Counted from the first letter of the stretch, positions 1 through 11,218 are shown. The stretch is DNA of 64,000 nt from Shewanella seohaensis (GCF_025449215.1 NZ_CP104900.1:2604001-2668000), one strand, 5' to 3'. Made by a program: numbers and translations. The notes: generated from the letters alone by a model not told the origin.

Positions 1-524
1 TAGGTGCGGTGGGGATTTTTGTTTATGTGGGCGCAGAAGTGTCGATTGGTAGCTTCTTAGTTAACTTCCTCGGCGAATCACACATCGTCGGCATGCCAGA
101 AGAGCAAGCGGCCCATTACATCGCCTATTACTGGGGCGGCGCTATGGTCGGGCGCTTTATCGGTTCGGCGGTAATGCAAAAAATTCCTGCTGGCACAGTG
201 CTGGCTTTCAATGCCTTGATGGCGGCATTGTTGGTGCTGGTGGCGATCACCAGCAGCGGCACGCTGGCGATGTGGGCGATTTTGGGCGTGGGATTATTTA
301 ACTCGATTATGTTCCCCACTATTTTCAGCTTAGCGCTGCGTGACCTAGGTCCGCACACGTCGCAGGGTAGCGGTATTCTCTGTTTAGCCATTGTGGGTGG
401 TGCGATTGTGCCATTGTTACAAGGCGTGTTAGCCGATAACTTAGGCATTCAATTGGCTTTTGTTCTGCCAGTAGTGTGCTACGGTTTTATCCTGTTCTAT
501 GGAGCGAAAGGCTCTAAAATGTAA
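1..524 (+). CDS. FucP-family MFS sugar transporter, C-terminal half (5' end outside window)
   Basis: The reading frame is open from the left edge and the start lies outside the window. About 173 residues are visible, containing six hydrophobic helices, which is the C-terminal half of a 12-helix inner-membrane major facilitator. The first visible segment ([20 protein letters not shown]) is characteristic of FucP/GluP proton-coupled transporters of fucose, glucose/galactose or N-acetylglucosamine. Which sugar is carried cannot be decided from this half; glucose/galactose (GluP) or GlcNAc (NagP) are the likely choices in Shewanella. The gene ends 20 nt before a strong terminator, so it closes its transcription unit. 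Confidence 0.85.
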   Translation, partial: GAVGIFVYVGAEVSIGSFLVNFLGESHIVGMPEEQAAHYIAYYWGGAMVGRFIGSAVMQKIPAGTVLAFNALMAALLVLVAITSSGTLAMWAILGVGLFNSIMFPTIFSLALRDLGPHTSQGSGILCLAIVGGAIVPLLQGVLADNLGIQLAFVLPVVCYGFILFYGAKGSKM

Positions 525-543
525 CGGCATTGGCCATTTCGAT

Positions 544-572
544 AAAAGCGATCCCCATGGATCGCTTTTTTA
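544..572 (+). terminator. Rho-independent terminator after the sugar transporter
   Basis: An 11-bp stem (AAAAGCGATCC / GGATCGCTTTT) with the loop CCAT runs into a T tract, 20 nt after the transporter stop codon. Confidence 0.9.
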
Positions 573-674
573 TTGGACTTTTTGCCTCTAAAAGGCAACT
601 GGGCATCTGTTTACTTGCGTATTAGTGCCTGACCTCCTATGATCCCCGGTTTTATTACTCACGGTGACCTGTAA

Positions 675-1888
675 ATGTTGAATTCTCCGCTTTCTGCCAG
701 CTCGAATGAATTAGTGATCAGTATCTTAGCTATGGTACTGAGCGAAGGAAAACCCTTAGACCGGGCCTATTCTCAGCATTTTTCGGGGTTAAAGTTAGTA
801 CCCGCCGAACAGGCGCGTATTGCCACTGTGACGGGCGATATTCTGCGCCGGTTAAATCTGTATTGTTTCTTAGCCGAAATTAAGCCGGAAGAAATGGAGC
901 GCTTAGGCTCCAAGCTGCTTAATGTGTGGCATTTATTCCACAAGCTAGAACTGCCTAAGATGCAGTATTCCTTGCCAGTCGATGCCGAGCGTTTAGCCGA
1001 GCGTATCGAGCAGGCGCAGCGCCAACCCGTACTTTGGGACGGTTGCCCTGAATGGCTAGATGCTATGGGTCAAGCCCAGCTTGGTGCATCCTGGGAGAAG
1101 GAGCGCGCCGCCTTAAGCACTCCGCCAAAACGTTTCCTGCGGGTCAATGGTCTTAAAGTGAGTCGTGATGAGCTAGCGCAAAAACTGGCGGCCGAGTTTG
1201 TCACCACCCAAGCGGTGGAGAGCGTTGATTCAGCCCTTGAAGTGACCTCAGACTCCGCGCTGTTTCGCACTAACTGCTTTAAAGACGGTCTATTCGAGCA
1301 ACAAGATGCGGGCTCACAACGTGTGGCCGCCGCGCTCGATGCCAAACCGGGGATGCGAGTGATCGATGCTTGCGCGGGAGCGGGGGCAAGACCCTACATA
1401 TCGCCGCGCAGATGCAGGGTAAAGGCCGTTTATTGGCGATGGATGTGGAGCAATGGAAACTCGACAACCTCAAGGAACGCGCCCGCCGTAATGGCGCCCA
1501 CAATATCGAAACCCGATTAATTGTGGGTTCTAAAACCATTAAACGCTTAAAACTCAGTGCAGACCGTGTGCTACTCGATGTGCCTTGTTCTGGCCTTGGG
1601 GTATTAAAGCGCAATCCCGACGCCAAATGGCGTGATACCGCCGAACGTTTGCCGGTACTGATGGAGCTGCAAAAGCATATCTTAAGCAGCTATAGCCGCA
1701 TGGTGAAGGTTGGTGGCATTGTGGTATACGCGACCTGCTCAATTTTCCCCTGTGAAAACCGCGGTCAAGTGGATGCTTTCTTAGCGGAAAACCCCAATTT
1801 CCGTTTACTAGAAGATGAAACCATCAGCCCCGCCGAGACGGGTTTCGATGGGTTTTATTTAGCAAAACTTGAGCGAATTCAAGAATAA
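675..1888 (+). CDS. RsmB/NOP2-family RNA (cytosine-C5) methyltransferase, frameshifted
   Basis: SAM-dependent m5C methyltransferase of the RsmB/Sun family, acting on rRNA or tRNA in the cytoplasm. An N-terminal NusB-like helical region (about 1-140) precedes a Rossmann methyltransferase domain. The frame breaks in the SAM-binding motif: positions 675-1386 read DACAGAG, then the continuation GKTLHIAAQMQGKGRLLAMD lies in the next frame. Adding one G to the run at 1382-1386 restores DACAGAGGKT and a 404-residue protein. Both catalytic-type cysteines are present downstream, in LLDVPCSGLG (motif IV) and VVYATCSIFPCEN (motif VI). The intact downstream half argues for a sequencing error. It may be a paralogue rather than RsmB itself, so no symbol is assigned. 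Confidence 0.85.
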
Positions 1889-2040
1889 ACCCGCATTTTA
1901 TCTCGCCACTAAAGCACGTTTTCATCCATAATTGAAAAGTTGCTTTAGTGCGACTAAATACCTAAAATTCACCCCTGATTTACAAAGATTGTTCATCTTA
2001 GTAAGGTCGTTAACTTAAGCGCTAAATGACTAAGGGATGT

Positions 2041-4298
2041 ATGGACGAAGGAATTGCGGTTACGGGCAGTATCGGCGAGATTAATGCTCATTTTAATCAA
2101 AGCGTTAGCTTAGAATGCTATAACGGCATCTTGTCTATGCTGCTTAATGGCGCGCCATTAGCAGAAATTCTCCATGCTTTAGTGTTAAAAATTGAAGATC
2201 AGCGTTTAGGTACGCACGCCTCCGTATTGCTACTCAGCGAAGACGGCAAAAAGCTACTCACGGGCGCCGCCCCCATTTACCCGACAGTTATAACCAAGCT
2301 ATCCATGGAGTCGAAATTGGTCCTGGGGTTGGCTCCTGCGGTACCGCGGCGTTTACTGGTCAACGGGTGATTGTCGAAGATATCGAGCATCATCCCTATT
2401 GGGCACTGTATAAAGAGTTTGCATTAGCCCACGGGCTGAGAGCCTGTTGGTCTGAACCTATCAAAGATAGTCAAGGCAAGGTGTTAGGTAGTTTTGCCAT
2501 GTATTATGAGGAGGTTAAATCGCCGACTGCCGCGGATTTAACCTTGATAGCCGAGGCGGCGAGACTGGCGAGTTTAGCGGTAGAGCGCAGTCGGTCACTC
2601 GAGTTTCAGCGCCTTGCGGTGAAAATATTTGATCGCCTACCTCTGTCGTTAGTCATCACCAATGCCAGCCATTCCGTGCTCTATGCTAACGATGCATTCA
2701 CCCAGATGGTTTATCCTGAAACCACTGATATTCATGATTTTTGCCCCGAACACTTTTTCTCTCCCTCTGAGCCCCACGAAATCGATTCGCTGTTTCAACA
2801 TCTGTCTGAGGGCAAAATGTGGCAGGGTGAGTTGATTGGCCTGCGCAATAACGGTGAAACCTTTTACCTCGATTTAACCGTGACCGTGTTTCGTGAGCCC
2901 CATAGCAACGAGAATGGTTTTGCTTGGTTATTTTCCGATATCAGTGAACGTAAAAAGGCGGCGCAGTTAATTAAGTATCAAGCCAACAATGATTCCCTCA
3001 CCGGGCTGGCAAACCGTAATGCCTTGTTTAGACAAATCCAAGAGCTGATCTCCGCCGACAGCTTAACCCCGGGTTTCAGCTTTATGCTGATGGATTTGGA
3101 CAACTTTAAACAAGTGAACGATACCTATGGCCACGACAAAGGGGATGCGTTGCTGGTGCAGGTCGTGGAGCAGATTAAGACCTGTTTAAATGAGCAAGCG
3201 GTATTCTCTCGCTTGGGAGGCGATGAGTTTGCGCTGCTGCTGCCGGGCCTTGTGACACAAAGAGAATTGTCACATCTAGCGGAGAAAATTAATCAGCAGG
3301 TTTATCGCCGCTATGAGCTGTCCCAAGATAAAGGGGTGTATAGCTCCGTGAGTATTGGGATTGCGCGCTTTCCCGAGGATGCGCTGGATTTGGAGCAGCT
3401 GTTGAACTGCGCCGATCAGGCCATGTATATCTCCAAGGCCAATGGCCGTAACCGCTATCATTTTTTCACCGAGCAAATGCAGCAGAATGCCGAGCGCATT
3501 GCGAATTTACATACACTGCTGAAACAAGCCTTAGAGCAAGAAGCCTTCGAGCTGTATTTTCAGCCGATTGTGGATGCGACAACTGGGCTTGTTCTGCGCG
3601 CCGAAGTACTACTGCGTTGGCAGCACGAGGGGCAGTTTATTTCCCCCGATGAGTTTATTCCTATCGCCGAGAACAGCGGTTTAATCGTTAATATTGGTCG
3701 CTATGTACGTAAAGCTGTGATGCAAACCATCATCGATATGCAAGCATTGGGGTGGCCAATCAATTTAGCGGTGAACGTATCGACCTTTGAGTTTTGGTCC
3801 CACGAGTTGCAGGACGCGTTTTGCGACTCCTTTGCCGATATTATCGAAGAGCTGGGGTTAATTGAGTTTCCCTACGAGCTTATCACTTTAGAAATCACCG
3901 AATCGCTGCTGATGAAACAGCATGTGCATTTAATCCAAGTGCTCAACGAGTTACGCGGCAGAGGCATTAAAATTTCCCTCGATGACTTTGGTACTGGTTA
4001 TTCTTCCTTATCCTATTTGGCAAATTTCCCGATCGATCAAATCAAAATCGATAAGAGTTTTATCGATAGGTTGGATGAAGGCGAGCGCCACCTCGCATTG
4101 ATTGAGGCGATTGTGCGCTTAAGTCATGCGCTGAATTTGAGTGTGACGGCAGAAGGGGTCGAAACCGATGCGCAGCTTAAGGTGATGATGGAAAACCATA
4201 TTCAAGAAATTCAAGGCTATATCTTTTATAAGCCCATGCCCAAGGCGGCATTTTTTGAGTTACTTGCCGAGCAAGCTGCGGCCCATCACCATTCATGA
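2041..4298 (+). CDS. GAF-PAS-GGDEF-EAL cyclic-di-GMP signalling protein, frameshifted
   Basis: Cytoplasmic protein with a GAF domain (about 25-190), a PAS domain (about 205-315), a GGDEF diguanylate cyclase domain (about 325-485) and an EAL phosphodiesterase domain (about 500-745). The cyclase signature is intact (RLGGDEFALLLPG). The phosphodiesterase motifs are present as EVL instead of EAL, then ITESLLM, LDDFGTGYSSL, KIDKSFI and AEGVET, so both activities are possible. Early in the GAF domain the frame slips: adding one C to the run at 2270-2274 joins KLLTGAAP to HLPDSYNQAIHG and gives 752 residues. ATG 2041 has an AAGGGA ribosome site just upstream; ATG 2026 is in frame but has none. A terminator follows. 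Confidence 0.87.
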
Positions 4299-4319
4299 TG
4301 AGTTCAAACTAACCTCAAA

Positions 4320-4349
4320 AAAGAAGAGCGCCATAGGCGCTCTTTGTTT
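4320..4349. terminator. Bidirectional terminator between convergent genes
   Basis: The stem AAGAGCGCC / GGCGCTCTT (4324-4344, loop ATA) is flanked by A-rich sequence on the left and T-rich sequence on the right. It serves the GGDEF/EAL gene and the convergent ddl gene. Confidence 0.85.
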
Positions 4350-4350
4350 A

Positions 4351-5361
4351 TCACTTAGCCGCTAGCTGGCCGTTAATCACCAAACTTAAGTATTCGGTAA
4401 AATCATGCCCATGGTTTTGTAACATCTTAGGGAACATCGAAATCGGCGTCGAACCCGGGAAGGTATTGATTTCGTTGAGCAGGATTTCATTATCTTGGGT
4501 TAAGAAAAAGTCGATGCGTGACAGATGGCGAAGCTTCATGCCCTTAAAGGCTTTAATCGCATAGGCGCGGATCTGCTCGCTAATGTCAGTTGGTACGTTT
4601 TGCGCGACCACATCGGTGCGGGCCTTACTGCTCTTGGCGTATTTTTCATCGAAGGTGTAGAAGGTATTACTATCGCAGATGATTTCGCCAGGCAGGGTCG
4701 CAACCACTTCGCCTTGATACTCATAAACAGCGACTTCAAGCTCACGGGCTTTAATGGTTTTTTCGACAATCACATAGGGTGCATAACCAAAGGCATCTTT
4801 TAACACGCCAGCGACTTTGTTGCTGTCATCGACTTTATAGCAACCCACAGAAGAGCCCTGAGATGCGGCTTTAACGAAAATCGAACCCCAATTTTCGAGC
4901 GCGGCTTGGGTTTGGGCAATCGCTTCATCATCGTATTGATTTAAGAAGATATAAGGTGTGTTAGGAATGCCTAAGGCACTGAACCACATCTTAGCGGTGA
5001 TCTTGTTAAAACAGTTGCTGCTGGCTTCGGATTCGCAACCAAAGTAGGGCAGTTGAATAAGGTTAAAGTACGACTGGATGTCGCCTGTCTCGCCCGGATA
5101 GCCGTGAATGCAAGGGATCACATAATCCACAGGCCAAGGCGCCTTGGTCTCATCACGGAAGCGGATTTCGCGGTTATTGGTCAGCTCACAGTCATCGCCA
5201 GCGGCGGTTTGGTATTGGCCAAACTTGTCCAGTACTACGCGCAGTACATTAAACTGCTCGGATTTTGCTAATGAGGTTTCAAAATAATTAGCCGACAGTA
5301 GGGAAATATCGTGTTCCGCACTTCCACCGCCGCACAGCAAAAGTAAATTGATTTTTGACAT
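4351..5361 (-). CDS. ddlA: D-alanine--D-alanine ligase
   Basis: ATP-grasp ligase that makes the D-Ala-D-Ala dipeptide for peptidoglycan precursors in the cytoplasm. The 336-residue protein opens with [20 protein letters not shown], the family's N-terminal glycine-rich signature. It has the ATP-grasp lid segment SQGSSVGC and the C-terminal metal/substrate segment [19 protein letters not shown]. It is longer than the ~306-residue DdlB type and stands alone rather than in the division cluster, so ddlA is the better name. The start at 5361 is chosen because GAGGAA sits 5 nt upstream; an in-frame codon at 5382 lacks such a site. Confidence 0.93.
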   Translation of the reverse strand: MSKINLLLLCGGGSAEHDISLLSANYFETSLAKSEQFNVLRVVLDKFGQYQTAAGDDCELTNNREIRFRDETKAPWPVDYVIPCIHGYPGETGDIQSYFNLIQLPYFGCESEASSNCFNKITAKMWFSALGIPNTPYIFLNQYDDEAIAQTQAALENWGSIFVKAASQGSSVGCYKVDDSNKVAGVLKDAFGYAPYVIVEKTIKARELEVAVYEYQGEVVATLPGEIICDSNTFYTFDEKYAKSSKARTDVVAQNVPTDISEQIRAYAIKAFKGMKLRHLSRIDFFLTQDNEILLNEINTFPGSTPISMFPKMLQNHGHDFTEYLSLVINGQLAAK

Positions 5362-5575
5362 TGTGATTCCTCGATTGAGCAAAATGCTGTTGAGTTGCCT
5401 TTTGCAACTCGCTTACTAACGACAACTAGGTGACTTCCTGCCACAGGCTTTTATCTGCGCTAAGCACATAAGTTAGCCGCAGCCATCTTAGATTTCTTGC
5501 CCCCTAAAGTGCAAGGACTCAGGCAAAGGAGTTTGACCGAGTGATGAATTTTAACGCATTTTTACTGGGCAATAA

Positions 5576-5600
5576 AAAACGCGCCGAGGCGCGTTTTAAA
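5576..5600 (-). terminator. Rho-independent terminator after asnS
   Basis: The palindrome AAAACGCGCC-GA-GGCGCGTTTT lies 24 nt beyond the asnS stop, with a T-rich tract on the minus strand (GTTTTTTATT). Confidence 0.88.
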
Positions 5601-5623
5601 GTATCAGTCTTTTAACGGACAAA

Positions 5624-7024
5624 TTAGAAGTTCGCAGTGCGAGGCGCGCGTGGGAATGGGATCACGTCACGGATGTTCGATACGCCCGTCACGTAAGACA
5701 CTAAACGCTCGAAGCCCAGACCGAAACCTGCGTGTGGAACTGTGCCGTAACGGCGCAGATCGCGGTACCACCAGTAATCTTCTTTGTTCAGATCCATTTC
5801 TTCTAAACGCATATCCAGTACGTCTAAACGCTCTTCACGTTGTGAACCACCGATGATTTCACCTATGCCTGGGGCTAATACGTCCATTGCGGCAACGGTT
5901 TTACCGTCTTCGTTGAGGCGCATGTAGAAAGCTTTGATATCTTTTGGATAGTTCTTCACAACCACGGGGGCTTTGAAGTGCTCTTCGGCCAGATAACGCT
6001 CGTGCTCAGAGGATAAGTCGATACCCCAAGACACTGGGAATTCGAACTCACGACCACATTTTTGCAGGATCTCAACCGCATCGGTGTAATCCACTTGGGC
6101 GAAATCACTCGATACGAAAGACTGCAGACGCTCAATCACGGTTTTATCCACGTGCTGGGCGAAGAATTGTAAATCGTCCATACGCTCAGCTAATACCGCG
6201 TTAAAGGCGTATTTCAGCATGCCTTCGGCAAGGCTTGCGATATCGCTTAAGGTCGCGAAGGCCACTTCTGGCTCAACCATCCAGAATTCCGCTAAGTGGC
6301 GGCTGGTGTTTGAGTTTTCAGCACGGAATGTCGGACCAAAGGTATAGATTTTTGACAGGGCGCAGGCGTAGGTTTCGCCGTTCAGCTGGCCCGATACGGT
6401 TAAGAAAGCCTCTTTACCGAAGAAGTCTTTGTCATAGTCTACTTTGCCATCGCTGGTGCGCGGCAGGTTTTCCATATCCAGTGTGGAGACACGGAACATT
6501 TCACCCGCGCCTTCACAGTCTGATGCGGTGATCAGCGGTGTAGACACCCACACGAAACCATTTTCGTGGTAGAAACGGTGAATCGCTTGAGATAAACAGT
6601 TACGTACGCGGGCAACGGCACCAATGATGTTGGTACGTGGGCGTAAGTGCGCCAATTCGCGTAAATGCTCGATTGAGTGACGCTTAGCCGCCATTGGGTA
6701 AGTGTCTGGATCTTCAACCCAACCCGTCACTTCAACGTGTGTGACTTGCAGCTCATAGGCTTGGCCAGCGCCAGGAGATTCCACAATCTCACCGGTTACG
6801 ATCACAGAGCAGCCAGCTGTCAGCTTTAACACTTCGTTGTCGTAATTTTCTAAGCTATTTGGCACAACACCTTGGATAGGATTAAAGCAGGAGCCGTCAT
6901 AGACAGCTAAAAAAGAGATGCCAGCTTTCGAGTCACGACGGGTTCTGACCCAGCCACGGACTGTGACTGTCGAACCAACTGCGTACTCACCTTTAAATAC
7001 AGAAGCGACCGATGCAATGCTCAT
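5624..7024 (-). CDS. asnS: asparaginyl-tRNA synthetase
   Basis: Class IIb aminoacyl-tRNA synthetase that charges tRNA(Asn) with asparagine. Its 466 residues match the usual family length. An N-terminal OB-fold anticodon-binding domain (about 1-110, [20 protein letters not shown]) is followed by the catalytic core. Class II motif 2 is seen as [20 protein letters not shown] and motif 3 near the C-terminus as [22 protein letters not shown] sequence lies about 10 nt upstream of the ATG. It is monocistronic, with its own terminator. Confidence 0.97.
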   Translation of the reverse strand: MSIASVASVFKGEYAVGSTVTVRGWVRTRRDSKAGISFLAVYDGSCFNPIQGVVPNSLENYDNEVLKLTAGCSVIVTGEIVESPGAGQAYELQVTHVEVTGWVEDPDTYPMAAKRHSIEHLRELAHLRPRTNIIGAVARVRNCLSQAIHRFYHENGFVWVSTPLITASDCEGAGEMFRVSTLDMENLPRTSDGKVDYDKDFFGKEAFLTVSGQLNGETYACALSKIYTFGPTFRAENSNTSRHLAEFWMVEPEVAFATLSDIASLAEGMLKYAFNAVLAERMDDLQFFAQHVDKTVIERLQSFVSSDFAQVDYTDAVEILQKCGREFEFPVSWGIDLSSEHERYLAEEHFKAPVVVKNYPKDIKAFYMRLNEDGKTVAAMDVLAPGIGEIIGGSQREERLDVLDMRLEEMDLNKEDYWWYRDLRRYGTVPHAGFGLGFERLVSYVTGVSNIRDVIPFPRAPRTANF

Positions 7025-7175
7025 TGTTGCTTAGTTCTCCAACGAAACGTTTTATATGAAAATTTTTGGAGGTTTATATTACCTTGCTGGTGGCTTTTCT
7101 CAAGCTGAAAAAGGTATCCTGAGGTTAATATTACTAATATTGAGTGATAGGGTGCCTTAAAACTTGGGAGGCGGT

Positions 7176-7511
7176 ATGCGGAAAGTCAAAATATTTCAGA
7201 TGATCCTCGCCACATTATCCATTCTTGGCTGGACCTTGGCGGTGTACGCGCTGATGGTGTTTGGCGAGGCTCGCCCCGAACGAGAGGTCGGATCCTACTT
7301 GAGTCGCGGTGAAACCTTCAGACACTATTGGGACCCAAGCGAAACCGAATTACTGCAATACATCATTTGGGGCTGCGGTGCGATAAGCCTGATCAGTCTG
7401 GCGTTTAATTACTATGTCGCCCACCACAGCAAACTGGGTTATTGGTTTAATATTCCTTTGCTGCTGCTAACCTCGTTAGTGGCGGGCTTATATGTGCATT
7501 TTGTGATTTGA
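7176..7511 (+). CDS. small inner-membrane protein of unknown function
   Basis: A 111-residue protein with three predicted membrane helices: about residues 6-28, 57-79 and 88-110. A hydrophilic stretch between helices 1 and 2 is charged (GEARPEREVGSYLSRGETFR). I do not recognise a family. The ATG at 7176 has GGGAGG 4-5 nt upstream, which favours it over an in-frame TTG at 7164. The gene sits divergent from asnS and convergent with the nudix-pabB pair. Confidence 0.75.
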   Translation: MRKVKIFQMILATLSILGWTLAVYALMVFGEARPEREVGSYLSRGETFRHYWDPSETELLQYIIWGCGAISLISLAFNYYVAHHSKLGYWFNIPLLLLTSLVAGLYVHFVI

Positions 7512-7535
7512 ACTATCCAAAAGAGCAATGCGGGT

Positions 7536-8123
7536 TTACAGCATCTCCTCGGGAAGACTCAAATGCCGACAGAGGTGATCGATAATCGCCGCTGTTGCGC
7601 CCCAGATAAAACGCTGCTGATACGGAATAAAATGCACGCTGTAATAACGCCCTTGGCGTAAAAACTGTTTGCGGTGGCGATTTTGCGGTTCGATAAAAAA
7701 GCTTAAGGGCACGGTAAAGCAATCGGCGACTTCACCGGGATCGAGCCTTAAGGCAAAATCCTGCTTAATCATGCCCACCACTGGGGTGATTTCAAAACCG
7801 GTAAAGGTGTTATGGGCGGGGAAGGTGCCTATCACTTCAACATTTTCCCGGCAAAGACCAATTTCTTCTTCCGCTTCCCGCAGCGCGGCCGTAATGGCAC
7901 TGCTGTCAGTGGGTTCAATCTTGCCGCCAGGAAAGCTAATTTGCCCTGGGTGCGCCCTAAGGTGCATCGGCCTTTGGGTTAAAATCAGACTGAGCTCGCC
8001 CTGGATTTCCAGCAAGGGGATCAGTACCGCGGCTTTACGCAACCCAAGGTGAGGAATAGCCGCCGGATCTTGCGTGGCTAAAGGATGCAGATTAAATCTG
8101 AGTCTAAATTCCGCTTGATCCAT
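7536..8123 (-). CDS. nudL: Nudix hydrolase, CoA pyrophosphatase (NudL type)
   Basis: About 195 residues. The Nudix box reads PGGKIEPTDSSAITAALREA followed by EEEIGL, the form seen in CoA diphosphatases, with the metal-binding REAEEE glutamates intact. Family knowledge suggests it cleaves CoA or similar nucleotide diphosphates to 4'-phosphopantetheine and 3',5'-ADP. The start at 8123 has AGGAAG 4-5 nt upstream. It begins 25 nt after pabB ends on the same strand, and pabB-nudL is also a conserved pair in enterics, so the two are probably cotranscribed. Confidence 0.88.
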   Translation of the reverse strand: MDQAEFRLRFNLHPLATQDPAAIPHLGLRKAAVLIPLLEIQGELSLILTQRPMHLRAHPGQISFPGGKIEPTDSSAITAALREAEEEIGLCRENVEVIGTFPAHNTFTGFEITPVVGMIKQDFALRLDPGEVADCFTVPLSFFIEPQNRHRKQFLRQGRYYSVHFIPYQQRFIWGATAAIIDHLCRHLSLPEEML

Positions 8124-8148
8124 AGGCTTCCTATTCGTTTCCTGACAT

Positions 8149-9552
8149 TTATTGAGGACTATCGAGTAAGGGTAAGATGCGACTGACTTTATCGAAGCTT
8201 TCTTGATATTCGGCATCGACATTAGAGTCCGCGACTATACCGCCACCCGCCCAGCAATAGAGTTTACCTTGCTCTGCCACAATAGTGCGGATGGTGATAC
8301 TGGTGTCCATTTGCCCATCTTGGCTGATATACCCCATGGAGCCACAATACAGACTGCGACGTGAGGGTTCCAGTTCTTCAATAATTTCCATGGCGCGGAT
8401 TTTAGGCGCTCCGGTAATCGAGCCGCCAGGAAAGGCCGCCCGCAGCAAATCACAGGCGTGGTATTGTGGGTCGAGTTTGGCGGTAACGGTACTGACTAAA
8501 TGGTGCACCGCAGGAAAGCTTTCAACGGCAAATAGATGTGGCACTTGCACAGTGCCGGGCGCGGCGACTTTACCTATGTCATTGCGCAGTAAATCCACAA
8601 TCATCACGTTTTCGGCGCGATCCTTGGTCGAATGGGCAAGGGCTTGCGCTGCTTGCTTATCTAGCATCGGGTCGCTATGGCGCGGCAGGGTGCCTTTAAT
8701 TGGTTTGGTTTGAATGTCGTCACCGCGCAGCTGAATAAAACGCTCGGGCGAAATCGATAAAATCGCATTGGCATCAAGCCGCATAAAGGCGGAGAAGGGC
8801 GCTTGATTGGCACTTCGTAGCTTGCAGTAAGCGCGCCATTCATCGCCTTGATACTCTGCTTCAAAGCGCTGGGTTAAATTAATTTGATAGCAATCGCCGC
8901 TATGCAGATACGCCTGCACTTGATTAAATTTTGAGGTGTACAGGGCTTTGGTCAGCTGCGCCGACCAAGGGCTTGTGAGATGAAATTCGGCCTGTTTTGT
9001 GGGTTGGGCTATTTTTGCTTCAATTATTTTCAATTGAGTATCGAGGGCGGCATCCCCTAAATAGTGCACCATAAACCAGCTTTGCTGCTGATAATCGAAA
9101 ATCAATGCCCAGTCGTAAAAGCCAATATTCATCTCGCCGAGGTGAATATCCTGCGCCGCAGTGCAGGGGAGCTGTTCAATTCGACGGCCTAAATCATAAC
9201 TAAAGCTGCCCATGGCGCCGCCACTAAAGGGCAAATCGCAGGCAAAAGAGTGTGGATACCAATGGCGCAGCAACTGCTTGACCTGCGTAAAAGGGTCATC
9301 CTGCGGGCTGAGGTGAGTCGGTTTGGCTAATTCAGGCTGATGAACTTGAATGTCAGTCCGCTCGCCTTGGGTGATGAGGGTGGCGATGGGACCTGCGCAA
9401 ATCATATCGAATTTAGCGTCCTGATGGGGCGCATTGGCCGAGTCGAGCAGTATCGACCAAGGTTCTGCCGCAAAGTGTTCGAAGATTGCTGCTGTGCTGA
9501 AAGTCCAGTCAAGTTGGCGTACTGCCAGCGGTAATGCCGCCCTATTTGCCAT
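8149..9552 (-). CDS. pabB: aminodeoxychorismate synthase component I
   Basis: Converts chorismate plus ammonia (delivered by PabA) to 4-amino-4-deoxychorismate in the p-aminobenzoate/folate pathway. The protein has 467 residues. The C-terminal chorismate-binding domain is clear: SPERFIQLRGDDIQTKPIKG, where the lysine of PIKG marks PabB rather than anthranilate synthase, then DLLRNDIGKV, GSITGAPKIRAMEIIEELEP and YCGSMGYIS. The start is ATG 9552 with AGGG about 8 nt upstream; a TTG directly before it is in frame. No pabA is nearby in this window. Confidence 0.94.
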   Translation of the reverse strand: MANRAALPLAVRQLDWTFSTAAIFEHFAAEPWSILLDSANAPHQDAKFDMICAGPIATLITQGERTDIQVHQPELAKPTHLSPQDDPFTQVKQLLRHWYPHSFACDLPFSGGAMGSFSYDLGRRIEQLPCTAAQDIHLGEMNIGFYDWALIFDYQQQSWFMVHYLGDAALDTQLKIIEAKIAQPTKQAEFHLTSPWSAQLTKALYTSKFNQVQAYLHSGDCYQINLTQRFEAEYQGDEWRAYCKLRSANQAPFSAFMRLDANAILSISPERFIQLRGDDIQTKPIKGTLPRHSDPMLDKQAAQALAHSTKDRAENVMIVDLLRNDIGKVAAPGTVQVPHLFAVESFPAVHHLVSTVTAKLDPQYHACDLLRAAFPGGSITGAPKIRAMEIIEELEPSRRSLYCGSMGYISQDGQMDTSITIRTIVAEQGKLYCWAGGGIVADSNVDAEYQESFDKVSRILPLLDSPQ

Positions 9553-9673
9553 CAATTAACCCTATCTAAAAATGTGATGTAGCCCAAAAAGATGGGAAAG
9601 AGTATCATATTGGCCCAGAAAGAATTACACAAAAAACAAGTAAGGCCCTAAAGGCTGCTGGAGCGCACCTACT

Positions 9674-11218
9674 ATGTCATCTCACCATGAAACGTCTGAA
9701 AATGTAGTGATTAAACAAGCCGACTTTATTGAAAGTGTGGCTGATGCCCTGCAATACATCTCCTATTATCATCCCAAAGATTTTGTGGATGCCATGAGCG
9801 AAGCTTATGAGCGTGAGCAAAGTGCGGCGGCGAAGGATGCGATTGCGCAAATTTTGATTAACTCGCGTATGTCTGCCGAAGGTAAACGCCCACTGTGTCA
9901 AGACACGGGTATCGTGACCACCTTCGTTAAGATTGGTATGGGGGTTAAGTGGGATAAAACCGATATGACCGTGCAGCAAATGGTCGATGAAGGTGTGCGT
10001 CGTGCTTATACCAATCCAGATAACCCACTGCGTGCATCGATTGTGGCTGATCCTGCTGGTAGCCGTAAAAACACCAAAGACAACACGCCATCTGTCGTGC
10101 ATATCGATATGGTGCCAGGTAATCATATTGAAGTTGCTATCGCGGCCAAGGGCGGCGGCAGTGAAAACAAAGCCAAGATGGTGATGTTAAACCCATCTGA
10201 CGATATCGCCGCTTGGGTTGAAAAAACGCTGCCAACGATGGGTGCGGGCTGGTGTCCTCCAGGTATGCTCGGCATCGGTATTGGCGGCACCGCTGAAAAA
10301 GCCGCGGTGCTGGCGAAAGAAGCCCTGATGGAAAGCGTGGATATCCATGAGTTAATGGCGCGCGGTGCAGAAACCAGCGAAGAAAAACTGCGTTTAGACA
10401 TTTTCGAGCGTGCTAACAACCTCGGTATTGGTGCACAGGGTCTTGGCGGTTTAACCACAGTGTTAGACGTGAAAATCAAATCAGCACCTACTCATGCAGC
10501 ATCAAAGCCTGTGGTGATGATCCCGAATTGCGCGGCAACTCGCCACGTACACTTCCATTTAGATGGTACGGGCCCTGCTGATCTTGCGCCGCCGACACTC
10601 AGCGACTGGCCAGAAATCACCCGCGAAGTGGGTAGCGACGTGCGCCGTGTTAACTTAGACACAGTCACTCAAGCCGATATTGAGCAATGGAAGAGCGGTG
10701 AAACCATTCTGTTAAGCGGTAAAATGCTCACCGGCCGTGATGCTGCCCATAAGCGTATCCAAAGCCTGATTGAAAGCGGCGAAGGTTTACCAGAAGGCGT
10801 GGACTTTACTGGCAAGTTTATCTACTACGTGGGCCCAGTTGACCCAGTCGGTAACGAAGTCGTGGGTCCTGCAGGTCCAACAACCGCGACCCGTATGGAC
10901 AAGTTCACCGATCTGATGCTAGATAAAACTGGCCTGATGGGCATGATTGGTAAGGCTGAACGTGGTCCAGCGACTGTTGAGTCTATCAAGAAGCACAAAG
11001 CTGTGTACCTGATGGCAGTGGGCGGCGCGGCTTACTTAGTGTCGAAAGCCATTAAGAAATCCCGCGTGGTGGCGTTTGCCGACTTAGGTATGGAAGCGAT
11101 TTACGAGTTTGACGTACAAGATATGCCAGTGACTGTAGCGGTAGACTCAAACGGCGTGAATGCCCATGAAACTGGCCCTGCGATTTGGAAAGTGAATATC
11201 GCTAACGCCAAAGCTTAA
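9674..11218 (+). CDS. fumA: class I (iron-sulfur) fumarate hydratase
   Basis: Interconverts fumarate and malate in the TCA cycle or, in reverse, in anaerobic fumarate production. The 514 residues match the two-domain FumA/FumB enzymes. The three [4Fe-4S] ligands are expected to be C75 (RPLCQDTG), C194 (GWCPPGM) and C286 (MIPNCAATRH). GGAGCG precedes the ATG. Class I enzymes are oxygen-labile, in contrast to FumC. It is monocistronic and followed by a terminator about 130 nt downstream. FumA and FumB cannot be told apart by eye. Confidence 0.95.
   Translation: MSSHHETSENVVIKQADFIESVADALQYISYYHPKDFVDAMSEAYEREQSAAAKDAIAQILINSRMSAEGKRPLCQDTGIVTTFVKIGMGVKWDKTDMTVQQMVDEGVRRAYTNPDNPLRASIVADPAGSRKNTKDNTPSVVHIDMVPGNHIEVAIAAKGGGSENKAKMVMLNPSDDIAAWVEKTLPTMGAGWCPPGMLGIGIGGTAEKAAVLAKEALMESVDIHELMARGAETSEEKLRLDIFERANNLGIGAQGLGGLTTVLDVKIKSAPTHAASKPVVMIPNCAATRHVHFHLDGTGPADLAPPTLSDWPEITREVGSDVRRVNLDTVTQADIEQWKSGETILLSGKMLTGRDAAHKRIQSLIESGEGLPEGVDFTGKFIYYVGPVDPVGNEVVGPAGPTTATRMDKFTDLMLDKTGLMGMIGKAERGPATVESIKKHKAVYLMAVGGAAYLVSKAIKKSRVVAFADLGMEAIYEFDVQDMPVTVAVDSNGVNAHETGPAIWKVNIANAKA

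Noticed and set aside
3600..3612. EVL instead of EAL in the phosphodiesterase domain as evidence of inactivity
   Set aside because: EVL is a common functional variant and the other catalytic motifs (DDFGTG, K of KIDKSF, E of AEGVET) are intact.
9677..10126. 149-codon ORF opposite the fumarase gene
   Set aside because: His/Ile/Thr-rich composition typical of an antisense shadow of a conserved gene.
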